Positions 52,567 to 61,696 of a stretch of 64,000 nucleotides of DNA are shown here, in pieces. Both the position numbers and the translations under genes were made by a program. Within the stretch, counting starts at the first letter, position 1, and every line of letters begins with the position of its first letter. The stretch covers positions 62,001 through 126,000 of the forward strand of contig JADCFQ010000012.1 in NCBI GenBank assembly GCA_020249435.1, read 5' to 3'. Below the pieces are notes generated by a model. It was given only the letters and a program-made list of their open reading frames with translations, made no database searches and had not been told where the DNA came from. Origin of the DNA: Roseomonas sp. (GTDB lineage Bacteria > Pseudomonadota > Alphaproteobacteria > Acetobacterales > Acetobacteraceae).

Positions 52567-52584
52567 TGTCAATCAAAATTGACA
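52567..52584 (-). promoter_or_regulatory. Perfect PpsR/CrtJ palindrome before the 130-aa orphan
   Basis: TGTCAATCAAAATTGACA has all six arm bases and perfectly symmetric inner arms CAAT/ATTG, so it is the most palindromic site in the window. It lies 51 nt upstream of the orphan start and 15 nt after the stop of the small membrane gene. No second site was found 8 nt away. Confidence 0.72.
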
Positions 52585-52598
52585 GTGGTTGACGGCGA

Positions 52599-52874
52599 TC
52601 AATCGCGCCAGCGGCGCCACAAATCCCAAGCATGGGCAAAAAACGCCGCGGTCAGCGCAATTGACACAAACCCCCACCAGGCGCCGGTCAAAGCCGCGCG
52701 CAAGGCGAGCGCGAAAAACACCCCCGGCAGTACCAGCGCAAGCACCGATTGCGGCCGCAGCCCGCGGCCTGTCAGCCACCAAAAACCGAGTAGCGCCAAA
52801 GCTTCCACCAGCAGCACCGCCACCATCAGATCAGCCACCTGGCCCGAGGCGAAAAAGGCCGCGAAATCCGGCAT
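52599..52874 (-). CDS. Small membrane protein, unknown
   Basis: 91-aa very hydrophobic protein with about three transmembrane helices (VADLMVAVLLVEALALLGFWW, VLALVLPGVFFALALRAAL, WWGFVSIALTAAFFAHAWDLW) and a basic end RRWRD. It starts 10 nt after the stop of the TPR/O-GlcNAc-transferase-like gene, so it may be co-transcribed with it. I do not recognise a family. The PpsR site follows its stop, so it is not obviously controlled by it. Confidence 0.6.
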   Translation of the reverse strand: MPDFAAFFASGQVADLMVAVLLVEALALLGFWWLTGRGLRPQSVLALVLPGVFFALALRAALTGAWWGFVSIALTAAFFAHAWDLWRRWRD

Positions 52875-52883
52875 GCGGTGCGC

Positions 52884-55379
52884 CTAATCCTCAGCCGGCA
52901 CGGCAAAGCCTTCCGGCGGCAGGCCGGCGGCATGGCGCTGCCACATCAGGCGATAGGCGCCTTCAAGATGGCGCGTGAAGCGCGGCGTATTGAACAGGGG
53001 CGCGGTTGGAATGGCGGCCGCCAGCTTCGCCTTCAGCGCTGCAACGCGCGCAGGATCACGGCCAAGCGCAATGGCGAGTGCCTCATACGCCGCCGCATCG
53101 CGCGTGATCAACTCCGGCAGGCCAACCGCGTGCAACAGGCTTGCCGCCACACGCCCGGCGAAGGCATTGCCGATTTGCGTCAGCACCGGCAGCCCGGCCC
53201 AAAGCGCATCGCTTGCGGTGGTATGCGCGTTATAGGGCAGCGTATCGAGGAAAAGATCGGCAAGCCGATGCCGCGCGAGATGCTGTGCCGATGGCAAATG
53301 GGGCGCAAAAATCAAACGTGCCGGATCAATCCCCTGCCCGGTCGCGACTGCGCGCAAACGCTCCATCGCTTCGGCCTCATTCGCCAGTAGCCACAGCACG
53401 GATTCTGGCACGGCGTTCAGCATGCGCATCCAGGAAGCAAACACCTCTGGCGTTATCTTATAGGCATTGTTGAAACAGCAATAGACAAAGCCATCCGCCG
53501 GCAGCCCGGCTCCGGCGCGAGATGGAGTCGCGGGCGCGATCACGCGACGGTCATCATTCGCCTGATAGCTATCCGGCAGATGCACGATCTTTTCATTATA
53601 GAAGCGCTGCTGATCCATGGGCAGCACCGTCGCATCTGCGATGATGTAATCCAGGAAATCTCCACCGACGGTGCCGGGATAGCCAAGATAGCTGATTTGC
53701 ACCGGCGCCAGGCGCGCGGTGAAGGGGGCAAGCCGAGCATCCTGCGTATAGCCATTGAGATCAACGGCGATATCAATTCCGGCACGTCGCGCCATGGCAA
53801 TCAAGGCACCATCGGAAAGACGCGCACATTCATGGAAATGATCCATGGTGGCCCGGATACGCGCCCGCATACCATCTTCCGCTTCGGGTCCGTAGGAAAA
53901 GGCGTGGATTTCGAAGGCGTCGCGGTCATGGCATTCGAATGCGCCGACAAGCAATTGCATCACGGCATGATTGCGAAAATCAGCCGAGAAATATCCGATG
54001 CGCAAGCGTTGACGCTGTTCGGCCGGTGGTGGCTGCACGGCAGGCGCGCGCGGCAAGGTTTCGCGCGTATAGGCGCGCGCGGCGATCTGGTGCAGTTCGG
54101 GGTCGTCGCAAATACCAAGAAGCGCAAATGGATTGGCCACATATTGCCGCGCGCGCACACGGTCCAGCAGGTATTGTCGCTGCTCCGCAAGCCCCGCCCA
54201 AAGCCAGCGGCGCTGCTTGGTATAAACCAGTGATGAAAGCGCCTCCGTTACACCGGGGTCGAGCGCCACTGCCTTTTCAAACCGCGTCACGGCTTCCGAT
54301 TGCCGGTTCAGCGCATTCAGGGAATTGCCTTCATAACTCAGCGCTTCCGCCGAATTGGGATCAAGCGCCAGCACGCGTTCATAACAAGCGAGCGCTTCTT
54401 CGTGCCGGTTCAACAGCGCCAAGGCGTTACCAAGGTTGAGATGCGCGTTCGGATTGCGCGGCGCCACTTCAATGGCGCGCTGATATGTCGCAATGGCCTC
54501 AGGCACACGCCTTAACGCCTTCAGCGCAACCCCCTTGCCGATCAGCGCTTCCGCATCACGCGCATCGAGCGCCATGGCAGCATCCAGCGCTGCAACCGCT
54601 TCCTCGTGGCGATTCTCACCATTCAAGGCGAGGCCCTTGCCGATCAGCGCCTTGACGGAGCGCGGAGAGGCCGCAGCCAAACGTTCAAACAGCCCGAGCG
54701 CGCGCGGATAATCCCTGAGGCCAATAAAGCCGGAGCCGAGCGATACAAGCGTTTCAAGGCTGGCGCGCTGCTTGTCCAAAAAGCCCGTCAGAAACATCAC
54801 CGCATCGCGATGGGCACCAAGCTTCTGCATCGTATCCGAAAGCGCGGCGGCGGCGCGGGAATGGCCAGGTTCCAACGCCAAGGCGGCGCGGAAGGCCTCC
54901 ATGGCGCCAGCCGCATCACCAAGCTGCAGGCGACATAGTCCACGATTGACATGGAAATCACCATCAATCCCGGCAAAGCCGTGCCTGATGATCTCATCAT
55001 AAACATCGCTGGCCCGCTGGATATCGCCCGCTTCCAGCAACGCATCCGTCAGGTTGAAATGGGCGAAGGCCAAACCAGGGTCAGCAGTGATGGCAGCGCT
55101 GAAGGCTTCAATCGCCGCGGCCTTGTCACCGGCAGCACGGCGCGCATTGCCAAGATCATTCAGCAGCGCGGCATTGGCGGGCGCCAGTTTGGCAGCATGT
55201 TCCAAAGCCGCACGCGCCGGCGCCACCTCGCCACGCGCAAATAGCGCGAGGCCCAGCAGCCGGTTGGCTTCAGGGTGCTGCGGCTCCTGCTGCAGGAAGC
55301 CCCGATATCCCGCAATGGCCGCGTCCAGATTGCCGGCCTGATGCTGGCGGATAGAGGCTTGCAAATCGGGCGAGGCCAA
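52884..55379 (-). CDS. TPR-O-GlcNAc transferase-like protein (SPINDLY/GT41 family)
   Basis: 831-aa protein with about ten tetratricopeptide repeats in the N-terminal half (QQEPQHPEANRLLGLALFARGE and many following A-L-N-G-L patterns). A C-terminal GT41 catalytic domain follows, with RIGYFSADFRNHAVMQLL, SYLGYPGTVGGDFLDYII, FVYCCFNNAYKITPEVF and DTLPYNAHTTASDALWAGLPVLT. Bacterial members transfer sugars to proteins such as flagellin or to unknown substrates. The donor and target are not known. It is a stand-alone gene except for the small membrane gene behind it; no flagellar genes are in the window. Confidence 0.9.
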   Translation of the reverse strand: MASPDLQASIRQHQAGNLDAAIAGYRGFLQQEPQHPEANRLLGLALFARGEVAPARAALEHAAKLAPANAALLNDLGNARRAAGDKAAAIEAFSAAITADPGLAFAHFNLTDALLEAGDIQRASDVYDEIIRHGFAGIDGDFHVNRGLCRLQLGDAAGAMEAFRAALALEPGHSRAAAALSDTMQKLGAHRDAVMFLTGFLDKQRASLETLVSLGSGFIGLRDYPRALGLFERLAAASPRSVKALIGKGLALNGENRHEEAVAALDAAMALDARDAEALIGKGVALKALRRVPEAIATYQRAIEVAPRNPNAHLNLGNALALLNRHEEALACYERVLALDPNSAEALSYEGNSLNALNRQSEAVTRFEKAVALDPGVTEALSSLVYTKQRRWLWAGLAEQRQYLLDRVRARQYVANPFALLGICDDPELHQIAARAYTRETLPRAPAVQPPPAEQRQRLRIGYFSADFRNHAVMQLLVGAFECHDRDAFEIHAFSYGPEAEDGMRARIRATMDHFHECARLSDGALIAMARRAGIDIAVDLNGYTQDARLAPFTARLAPVQISYLGYPGTVGGDFLDYIIADATVLPMDQQRFYNEKIVHLPDSYQANDDRRVIAPATPSRAGAGLPADGFVYCCFNNAYKITPEVFASWMRMLNAVPESVLWLLANEAEAMERLRAVATGQGIDPARLIFAPHLPSAQHLARHRLADLFLDTLPYNAHTTASDALWAGLPVLTQIGNAFAGRVAASLLHAVGLPELITRDAAAYEALAIALGRDPARVAALKAKLAAAIPTAPLFNTPRFTRHLEGAYRLMWQRHAAGLPPEGFAVPAED

Positions 55380-55460
55380 GGCGATTCCTTCCGGGCTGAA
55401 AAGCGCGAGCCTTCCTTGCCCGGAAACGCCCCCGCCCGTCCAGCATGTTAAAGCGCCACA

Positions 55461-56594
55461 TTAGAACAGCGACATCTGCGCCCCTGGCACGGCAAAGCGC
55501 GTGCAATCCAGCGCGCCCGTCCCAGCACCGCGTTTTTCCAACCCAAGCCGGCGCATCGCGACCGCAAAGCGCCGCGCGAGCAATTCCGCATAGGGCCCGC
55601 TGCCGGTCTGACGCTGGCCGAAGCGGCTATCATACAGCGCGCCGCCGCGCGTTTGGCGGATCAGCGACAGCACCCGCGCCGCGCGATCGGGCATGTGCCG
55701 GGCCAACCATTCCTCGAATAGCTGTTTGATCTCCAGGGGCAGGCGCAGCAGCACATAGCCCGCGCTGGTCGCGCCCGCCGCGGCACCCTGTTCCAGCAGC
55801 TTTTCCAATTCCATGTCATTAACCGCCGGGATCATCGGCGCAGCCAGGATGGCGGTGGGCACGCCCGCTGCCGTCAATTCCCGGATCGCCTGCAAGCGCC
55901 GCGCCGGGGTGGCAGCGCGCGGTTCCATGATCCTCGCCAAGGCTGGATCGAGCGTGGTCACCGAAAGGCAGACCCGCACCAGATTGCGCGCGGCGAGCCG
56001 CTGCAGGACATCCAAATCACGCAAAACGCCGGCGGATTTCGTGACGATGGTCACCGGGTGGCTGAAACGGTCCAGCACGTCCAAAACCGCCCGCGTCAGC
56101 CCCAATTGGCGCTCCACCGGCTGATAGGGGTCCGTATTGGCGCCAAGCGCGATTGGGCGAGGCTGGTAGCCAGGCTTGCCGAGCTCCTTCTCAAGCAGCG
56201 CAGCGATATCGGGCTTGAACATCAGCCGCGTTTCGAAATCGAGCCCCGGCGAGAAGCCCAGATAGGCATGGGATGGCCGCGCATAGCAGTAGATGCAGCC
56301 ATGCTCACAGCCGCGATAGGGGTTGATGGACCGATCAAAACCGAGATCAGGGCTTTCATTGTAGCTGAGCGCGGATTTCGCACGATCCTCGGTCAGGCTG
56401 GTGGGCAAGGGCGGCAATTCGGCGAAGCTTTGCTCAAGCGTCGCCCAGCCATCATCAAAAGCCTCCCGCCGGGCGGGTTCAAAGCGCACCGGCGGGTTGG
56501 AGACAGCGCCGCGCCCCTTGCGGGCCAGGGATGGCATGGCGAAGCAGGCGGTACCGCTATCGCTGGGCATCAGGTTGGGGATACCATCGGGCAT
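55461..56594 (-). CDS. PA0069-family radical SAM protein
   Basis: 377-aa radical SAM enzyme. The cluster motif is CEHGCIYCYARP (C-x3-C-x2-C) after the SINPYRG segment, and the remaining barrel strands follow (LGANTDPYQPVERQL, VRVCLSVTTLD). This matches the PA0069/SPL-like family, of unknown reaction. The start giving MPDGIPNLMPSDS is chosen; a much longer in-frame upstream stretch has no conservation. It lies just behind the O-GlcNAc transferase gene, from which it is separated by 81 nt. Confidence 0.88.
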   Translation of the reverse strand: MPDGIPNLMPSDSGTACFAMPSLARKGRGAVSNPPVRFEPARREAFDDGWATLEQSFAELPPLPTSLTEDRAKSALSYNESPDLGFDRSINPYRGCEHGCIYCYARPSHAYLGFSPGLDFETRLMFKPDIAALLEKELGKPGYQPRPIALGANTDPYQPVERQLGLTRAVLDVLDRFSHPVTIVTKSAGVLRDLDVLQRLAARNLVRVCLSVTTLDPALARIMEPRAATPARRLQAIRELTAAGVPTAILAAPMIPAVNDMELEKLLEQGAAAGATSAGYVLLRLPLEIKQLFEEWLARHMPDRAARVLSLIRQTRGGALYDSRFGQRQTGSGPYAELLARRFAVAMRRLGLEKRGAGTGALDCTRFAVPGAQMSLF

Positions 56595-56667
56595 GGAACG
56601 CTTCCCTTTCCAATCGCCCCCACAATGCCAAATCCTGCATGACAGGTCAAGAACAAAATAAGAACAA

Positions 56668-57354
56668 ATGAGTGTTTTGCCTGTCTCCGCCATCATCCCC
56701 ACGCTGAACGCCGCCGCCAGCCTGCCGGCGACGCTGGAGGCATTGCGCGGCCAGGTGGCGGAAATCATCATCGCCGATGGCGGCAGCAGCGATGGCACGG
56801 TGGAACTCGCGCAAGGCGCTGGCGCAAGCGTGATCAGCGCGCCCGGTGGTCGCGGCCCGCAACTGCGCACGGCGGCTGAAGCGGCAACCCAGCCCTGGCT
56901 GCTGGCGCTGCATGCCGATACGCGCCCGGGCCAGGGCTGGCAGGATGCTGTGGCGGGCTTCATCGGCCAGCCCGAGAACATGACCAAGGCCGCCCATTTC
57001 CGCTTCGCGCTGAATGATGCCGCGCCCGAGGCACGGCGCCTGGAAGCCATGGTTGCCTGGCGCTGCCATTGGCTTGGCCTGCCCTATGGCGATCAGGGCC
57101 TGCTGATCGCGCGTGATTTCTATCAGGCGCTTGGTGGTTATGAGCCCGTGCCGCTGATGGAAGATGTCGCGCTGATCCGACGCATTGGGCGCAAACGGCT
57201 TCGGGCGCTGCCGGCGGATTTCATCACCTCGGCTGAGAAATGGCAGCGCGATGGCTGGTATGCGCGCTCGGCGCGGAACCTGTTCTGCCTGTCGCTGTGG
57301 TTCGCGGGGGTTTCGCCCGAACGCATCGCGCGGGTCTATGCGCGCCGGCGCTGA
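56668..57354 (+). CDS. TIGR04283-type glycosyltransferase family 2
   Basis: 228-aa GT-A glycosyltransferase. It has VSAIIPTLNAAASLPATLEAL, the nucleotide-binding IADGGSSDGTVELA and the DTRPG-type acidic motif in LLALHADTRPGQGW. These small GTs are commonly paired with DUF2064 (TIGR04282) genes, as here, and their acceptors are unknown. The DUF2064 gene follows with a gap of 17 nt. Confidence 0.88.
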   Translation: MSVLPVSAIIPTLNAAASLPATLEALRGQVAEIIIADGGSSDGTVELAQGAGASVISAPGGRGPQLRTAAEAATQPWLLALHADTRPGQGWQDAVAGFIGQPENMTKAAHFRFALNDAAPEARRLEAMVAWRCHWLGLPYGDQGLLIARDFYQALGGYEPVPLMEDVALIRRIGRKRLRALPADFITSAEKWQRDGWYARSARNLFCLSLWFAGVSPERIARVYARRR

Positions 57355-57371
57355 TCGGCTTTCTTCGGGTG

Positions 57372-57995
57372 ATGCGCCTTCCCGTTGTGATCATTTTCGC
57401 TCGTGCGCCACGGCTTGGCGCGGTGAAGCGACGCCTGGCCGCAGGTATCGGCGCGCGTGGTGCCCTGCGCTTTTACCGCGCCATGCTGGCAGCGACAGCC
57501 TGGCCGATTGCGCGTGACCGGCGCTGGCGCACGGTGCTGGCTATCACGCCGGCTGGGGCGCGCGCCGATTGGGCGAAGCTTGCGCCGCCCGGCACGCCGC
57601 GTATGGCGCAGGTTTCCGGCGATTTGGGGCGGCGGATGGAAAAGGCACTTGCCCCCTTCCCGCGCGCCATTCTGATCGGCAGCGATATTCCGGGGCTTGG
57701 CGCGGCCGATATCGCCGCCGGGTTTCGCGCGCTGGGGCGGGCTGATGCGGTGTTCGGCCCGGCGCTGGATGGTGGCTATTGGCTGGTCGGCTTTGGCCCC
57801 AGGCGCCCGCATCGCCCCTTCGCGCAGGTGCGCTGGTCAAGCCAAGATGCGCTGGCCGATACCTTGGCCAATTTCCGCCACCATCGCGTCGCGCTGCTGC
57901 CACCCAAGCGCGATGTGGATAGCGCCGAGGATTTGGCCGCGCTGCGCCTGCCCGCGCTTATTCCGCCACCGAGATCGCCCATTTTGCGCCCTTGA
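57372..57995 (+). CDS. TIGR04282/DUF2064 glycosyltransferase-like protein
   Basis: 207-aa protein of the DUF2064 family, starting MRLPVVIIFARAPRLGAVKRRLA. It has an Asp-rich nucleotide-sugar-like site in LIGSDIPGLGAADIAAGF and PALDGGYWLVGFG. Family members have a nucleotide-diphosphosugar transferase fold. The start is the ATG that matches the family N-terminus; upstream sequence in the same frame overlaps the previous gene. It works presumably with the preceding GT2 gene. Confidence 0.85.
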   Translation: MRLPVVIIFARAPRLGAVKRRLAAGIGARGALRFYRAMLAATAWPIARDRRWRTVLAITPAGARADWAKLAPPGTPRMAQVSGDLGRRMEKALAPFPRAILIGSDIPGLGAADIAAGFRALGRADAVFGPALDGGYWLVGFGPRRPHRPFAQVRWSSQDALADTLANFRHHRVALLPPKRDVDSAEDLAALRLPALIPPPRSPILRP

Positions 57996-58062
57996 GATTT
58001 CTCTTCCGCAATTTGACGGAAATTTAAGGCATCCAACCTGTGCTTTCATTGGGAGGTCCCCA

Positions 58063-58440
58063 ATGGAACCAACAAGCACCGGAACCGATGATAGCGCCCG
58101 CGAATGCCGCCAGCGCGTTGCGGCACATTTGCAGGATTTGCATCGCATCCATCTCGCCCTTGCTGAAGACAGCCGCGCGCTGAAGCGCTTCACGACGGAA
58201 GGCAATGCGCGGGTGGAACTGGAATTGGCCGCTGAAATGCTGGAGCTTTACATGGCCTCCAGCTCGGCCTTTCTGGAAAACATGCGCGGGCGATTTGAAG
58301 CGCGCCTGCCGCTATTGCGACGCGGTGAACCCGCCTTCGGCCAGCATCCGGAACGAGCACCGGAACATGGTTCTTTCTGGCTGAGCTTCTCGCGCCTTTG
58401 CGCGGTGCTCCGCCGCGCGACGAAGCAGGTTGAAGCCTAG
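58063..58440 (+). CDS. Hypothetical helical protein
   Basis: 125-aa mostly helical protein preceded by GGGAGGT. Sequence: charged start [17 protein letters not shown], then [23 protein letters not shown] and [20 protein letters not shown] helices. No family recognised. It is 67 nt behind the DUF2064 gene and overlaps the convergent purQ stop by 4 nt. Function unknown. Confidence 0.6.
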   Translation: MEPTSTGTDDSARECRQRVAAHLQDLHRIHLALAEDSRALKRFTTEGNARVELELAAEMLELYMASSSAFLENMRGRFEARLPLLRRGEPAFGQHPERAPEHGSFWLSFSRLCAVLRRATKQVEA

Positions 58441-59135
58441 GCGGCCACAAGCCGTTCAGCGAGGCTTTGGAACATGGGCAGCCCATCCTCGCCGCCCATG
58501 AGCGGGTCCACCAGATCTTCCGGATGCGGCATCAGCCCGCAGACCCGAAGATTGGGTGAGAAAATACCCGCGATATTGCGCGCGCTGCCATTGCGATTGG
58601 CGGCTTCCGTTGCCTTGCCGGCTTCATCCACATAGCGGAAGGCCACCAGCCCTTCGCCTTCCAGCCGATCGAGCGTCGCATCATCGGCGAAGAAATTGCC
58701 ATCTCCATGCGCCATCGGCGCGCGGAAGCAATCGCCCTGGCGCCATTGCGCGGTGAAGGCCGTGCCCGCGCGTTCCACCCGCAAGCGGCAATCCATTGAC
58801 AGAAAGCGCAGTGTTGCATTGCGCAGCAAGCCACCCGGCAAAAGCCCGGCTTCGATCATGATCTGAAAGCCGTTGCAGACCCCAAGCACATGCCCGCCGC
58901 CGGCCGCAAAATCCTTCACCGCGCGCATGATGGGCGATTGCGCCGCCATAGCCCCGCAGCGCAGATAATCGCCATAGGAAAACCCGCCCGGCAGCACCAC
59001 TAGATCAAGCCCCTTTGGCAGCACCGCTTCACGGTGAAACAACATCGCCGGTTCGCGGCCCGAGGCGCGCTTGAGTGCAAGCCGCATATCCCGTTCGCGA
59101 TTGGTGCCGGGGAATACAATGATGGCTGCCTTCAT
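58437..59135 (-). CDS. purQ: Phosphoribosylformylglycinamidine synthase glutaminase subunit
   Basis: 232-aa class I glutamine amidotransferase that supplies ammonia to PurL in purine synthesis. The start [17 protein letters not shown] matches the family. The catalytic Cys lies in [14 protein letters not shown], and the C-terminal His in [12 protein letters not shown] completes the triad. It is the last gene of the purC-purS-small ORF-purQ run. Confidence 0.96.
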   Translation of the reverse strand: MKAAIIVFPGTNRERDMRLALKRASGREPAMLFHREAVLPKGLDLVVLPGGFSYGDYLRCGAMAAQSPIMRAVKDFAAGGGHVLGVCNGFQIMIEAGLLPGGLLRNATLRFLSMDCRLRVERAGTAFTAQWRQGDCFRAPMAHGDGNFFADDATLDRLEGEGLVAFRYVDEAGKATEAANRNGSARNIAGIFSPNLRVCGLMPHPEDLVDPLMGGEDGLPMFQSLAERLVAA

Positions 59136-59140
59136 GGCCC

Positions 59141-59359
59141 TCAGGTCCTGATCAGGCGGAGCCAATGCAGCCCGCCCATGAATATCATTGTCACCAGCGC
59201 TGCCAAGGCCGCCGCCGTCACCCAGCGATTGATCGTCCGCTTGCCGCGCGCCACCATATTGCCGCGCTTGACCACCGGCACGCGCTGTTCGCGCCAGCGC
59301 AGCCCCATGGCAATCAGCACGGTCAATACCAGCATCGCGATCAGGCTGGCCTTGACCAC
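59141..59359 (-). CDS. Small membrane protein between purS and purQ
   Basis: 72 aa with two predicted helices ([19 protein letters not shown] and [19 protein letters not shown]) separated by a basic loop [21 protein letters not shown]. The start lies one base before purS ends and purQ starts 5 nt after the stop, so it is co-transcribed with pur genes. The hydrophobic-basic-hydrophobic layout recalls small HIG1-like or twin-helix proteins, but this is weak. Function unknown. Confidence 0.65.
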   Translation of the reverse strand: MVKASLIAMLVLTVLIAMGLRWREQRVPVVKRGNMVARGKRTINRWVTAAALAALVTMIFMGGLHWLRLIRT

Positions 59360-59360
59360 C

Positions 59361-59600
59361 TTAGACGATCTCCACCCGGAAGCTTTCGATCACGGTATTC
59401 GCAAGCAGCTTGCGCGCCATATCTTCGGCGATCTGTTTCGCCTTTGCCGGATCGGTCTCAGCCAGATCGAGTTCAATCACCTTGCCGGCGCGCACATCAT
59501 GCACGCCGCCAAAGCCAAGGCCTTCCAAAGCATGGCCAATGGCCTTGCCCTGAGGGTCCAAAACGCCCGCCTTGGGCATCACATAGACACGGGCTTTCAT
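59361..59600 (-). CDS. purS: Phosphoribosylformylglycinamidine synthase subunit PurS
   Basis: 79-aa small subunit of the multi-subunit FGAM synthase. It has the typical start [30 protein letters not shown] and a conserved [13 protein letters not shown] strand. It bridges PurQ and PurL. The start overlaps the purC stop by 4 nt. Confidence 0.95.
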   Translation of the reverse strand: MKARVYVMPKAGVLDPQGKAIGHALEGLGFGGVHDVRAGKVIELDLAETDPAKAKQIAEDMARKLLANTVIESFRVEIV

Positions 59601-60361
59601 TGTATCGCCTCCGGCCCCTTCATGTCGCGCACGCCGGCTTCGGGCAGGATGCCAAGCCGCCGGGCCACTTCCTGATAGCCTTCCTCAACCTTGCCAAGGT
59701 CTCGGCGGAAGCGGTCCTTGTCCATTTTCTCGCCGGTCTTGGCATCCCAAAGACGGCAATTATCCGGGCTGATCTCATCGGCCAGGACGATGCGCATTTC
59801 CTCATTTTCCCAAAGCCGGCCGAATTCCAGCTTGAAATCCACAAGCGTAATGCCGACGCCAAGCAAAAGCCCGGTCAGGAAATCATTGATGCGCAAGGTC
59901 AGCGCGATCATGTCATCCAGATCATGCGTTGAAGCCCAGCCGAAGCAGGTGATGTGTTCTTCCGCCACCATCGGGTCATTCAGCTCATCATTCTTGAAGT
60001 AGTATTCAATGATGGACCGCGGCAGGCGCTGGCCTTCCGGAATACCCAAACGCTGCGCGAGCGACCCGGCAGCGACATTGCGCACCACCACCTCAAGCGG
60101 AATGATCTCCACCTCCCGGATCAATTGCTCACGCATGTTGAGCCGGCGGATGAAATGCGTCGGGATGCCGATCTCGGTCAGGCGCATCATCAGGTATTCG
60201 CTGATGCGGTTGTTCAGCACGCCCTTGCCGGTGATGGTACCCTTCTTCTTGGCATTGAAGGCGGTGGCGTCATCCTTGAAATACTGCACGAGCGTGCCGG
60301 GTTCCGGCCCCTCGAATAGGATTTTTGCTTTACCTTCATAGAGTTGGCGGCGACGAGCCAT
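59597..60361 (-). CDS. purC: SAICAR synthase
   Basis: 254-aa PurC that joins CAIR and aspartate with ATP in purine synthesis. [18 protein letters not shown], the [14 protein letters not shown] segment and [10 protein letters not shown] (with the SAICAR synthetase motif), followed by [12 protein letters not shown], are diagnostic. It is the first gene of purC-purS-ORF-purQ. The upstream 87 nt hold no ORF. Confidence 0.97.
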   Translation of the reverse strand: MARRRQLYEGKAKILFEGPEPGTLVQYFKDDATAFNAKKKGTITGKGVLNNRISEYLMMRLTEIGIPTHFIRRLNMREQLIREVEIIPLEVVVRNVAAGSLAQRLGIPEGQRLPRSIIEYYFKNDELNDPMVAEEHITCFGWASTHDLDDMIALTLRINDFLTGLLLGVGITLVDFKLEFGRLWENEEMRIVLADEISPDNCRLWDAKTGEKMDKDRFRRDLGKVEEGYQEVARRLGILPEAGVRDMKGPEAIQ

Positions 60362-60448
60362 GGGTCAGTCATCCTCTGGCCCACCATCCAAAGGCGGAAG
60401 GCGGAGCATCTGGTCTCTCTATAGCAGCCCTAAGCCGGGGTCGCCATG

Positions 60449-61207
60449 TCACGCCCCGAGTCGGAACCCTTCCCCAGGAAGTTCAAGCGGCTTGAACGCG
60501 CCATCGCCAGGCGGGGCGGGGCAAAAGCGCCAAAGCCTTTCGCCCATTGCGCCAAAGCCCAAAAGACTGGCCGAAACCGTCCCATACCCGCCATTCAGCG
60601 GCACTTTCAGTGTGGCGGCCAAATCCCCCTCATGGCTGTCATCGGCGAGCCGTTCTTCCCAGGCGCACCAATCGCCCCGCACAGGATCAGGCGCCGCGGC
60701 TGCGCGAAAGCGCGGCAAATGGCGGCGTGTGCGGGGGTGGCTTTCATCATTGGGCGGATGGGATGTGACCATGGAAATCCCTGCCGCCAGCGCCATGGCC
60801 TGTGGTCGCCCCTCCCCAAGGGCTTCAACGTAAAAGGCGCTGCGCTGATCAGCGATCACCAGGTTGAAGGGGCGCCAGGCGCTGGCATCAAGCCGGGTGA
60901 TGGCATCCGCCGCCGCTTCGGCTGTTGGCGCATGGGCGGCCATCAGCGGCAATTCCCCGCGGCTTCGCTTGCCCGGCGCCGGGCCAAGGCTGCCGGGGCG
61001 GTTGAGCGCCGCTGCCAGCACGCCCTTTGGGCCAAGCGCCATCCAGGTGCCGCCCGCGCTGCGGTCCCTTCCACCGATGACGCCGGGATAGTCTGACCAC
61101 CAGGCCGCCGGCGCATCCCAGGCGCGATCCGCCCTTTCATCCCGATTGGCGGCAATCAGCATCGGCCATTCATGATCAGGCCGGTTGAGCAAAATCAGCG
61201 TGCACAT
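60449..61207 (-). CDS. NRDE-domain (TANGO2-like) protein
   Basis: 252-aa protein with the family start MCTLILLNRPDHEWPMLIAANRDER, which carries the NRDE motif, and the later GGTWMALG and NRPGSLGP segments. TANGO2/NRDE proteins are linked to haem or lipid homeostasis in eukaryotes; the bacterial function is unclear. A Cys at position 2, as here, is common in this N-terminal-nucleophile-like fold. It is transcribed toward the pur genes after an 87-nt gap. Confidence 0.88.
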   Translation of the reverse strand: MCTLILLNRPDHEWPMLIAANRDERADRAWDAPAAWWSDYPGVIGGRDRSAGGTWMALGPKGVLAAALNRPGSLGPAPGKRSRGELPLMAAHAPTAEAAADAITRLDASAWRPFNLVIADQRSAFYVEALGEGRPQAMALAAGISMVTSHPPNDESHPRTRRHLPRFRAAAAPDPVRGDWCAWEERLADDSHEGDLAATLKVPLNGGYGTVSASLLGFGAMGERLWRFCPAPPGDGAFKPLELPGEGFRLGA

Positions 61208-61252
61208 TGTGCGCAGAAACTGCGCCGCATGGCCGCTGCGCGCAAGCCAGGG

Positions 61253-61588
61253 TCAAAAGCGGAAATTGAGGGAAACGCCAGGCCGCCCGTAATGGCCATA
61301 ATGCGGATAAGGCGCCGGCACGTAATAGGCAGGCGGCGGCGTGTAATAATAGGGCGGCGGCGGCGCGTAATAGACCGGCGGTGGGGCGTAATAGACAGGC
61401 GGCGGCGCATAGCGAACCGGGGGCTGAATAATCACAACCTCCCCATGGCCGCGCGGCGGATGATGCGGCCTGGGGTGATAACCATAGCCATAACCATATT
61501 GCGGATGCGCGCTTGCTGTGGCGCCCGAAAGCACCAACCCAATCAAGCCAACGGACAGCAGTGCAAAATGACGGAGCTTTGATGTCAT
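61253..61588 (-). CDS. Secreted Tyr/Pro-rich repeat protein
   Basis: 111 aa. The start giving MTSKLRHFALLSVGLIGLVLSG is followed by ATASAHP, a signal peptide with likely cleavage after ASA. The mature part is rich in Pro, Tyr, His and Gly. It has about four short repeats of the form VYYAPPP or YYTPPPAYY (residues about 55-90), and an end GRPGVSLNFRF resembling an outer-membrane beta strand. Low complexity makes a function call impossible. It lies alone, 45 nt downstream of an unrelated gene. Confidence 0.7.
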   Translation of the reverse strand: MTSKLRHFALLSVGLIGLVLSGATASAHPQYGYGYGYHPRPHHPPRGHGEVVIIQPPVRYAPPPVYYAPPPVYYAPPPPYYYTPPPAYYVPAPYPHYGHYGRPGVSLNFRF

Positions 61589-61696
61589 GGCGACAACTCC
61601 TATGATGGTGGAAATATGCTCCCGCCACACGGCAGAAAAAAGGCACGCAGCAAGGCTTCCGTCGCATCGCCCATAATAGGCGCTGATGAGCGCGTT

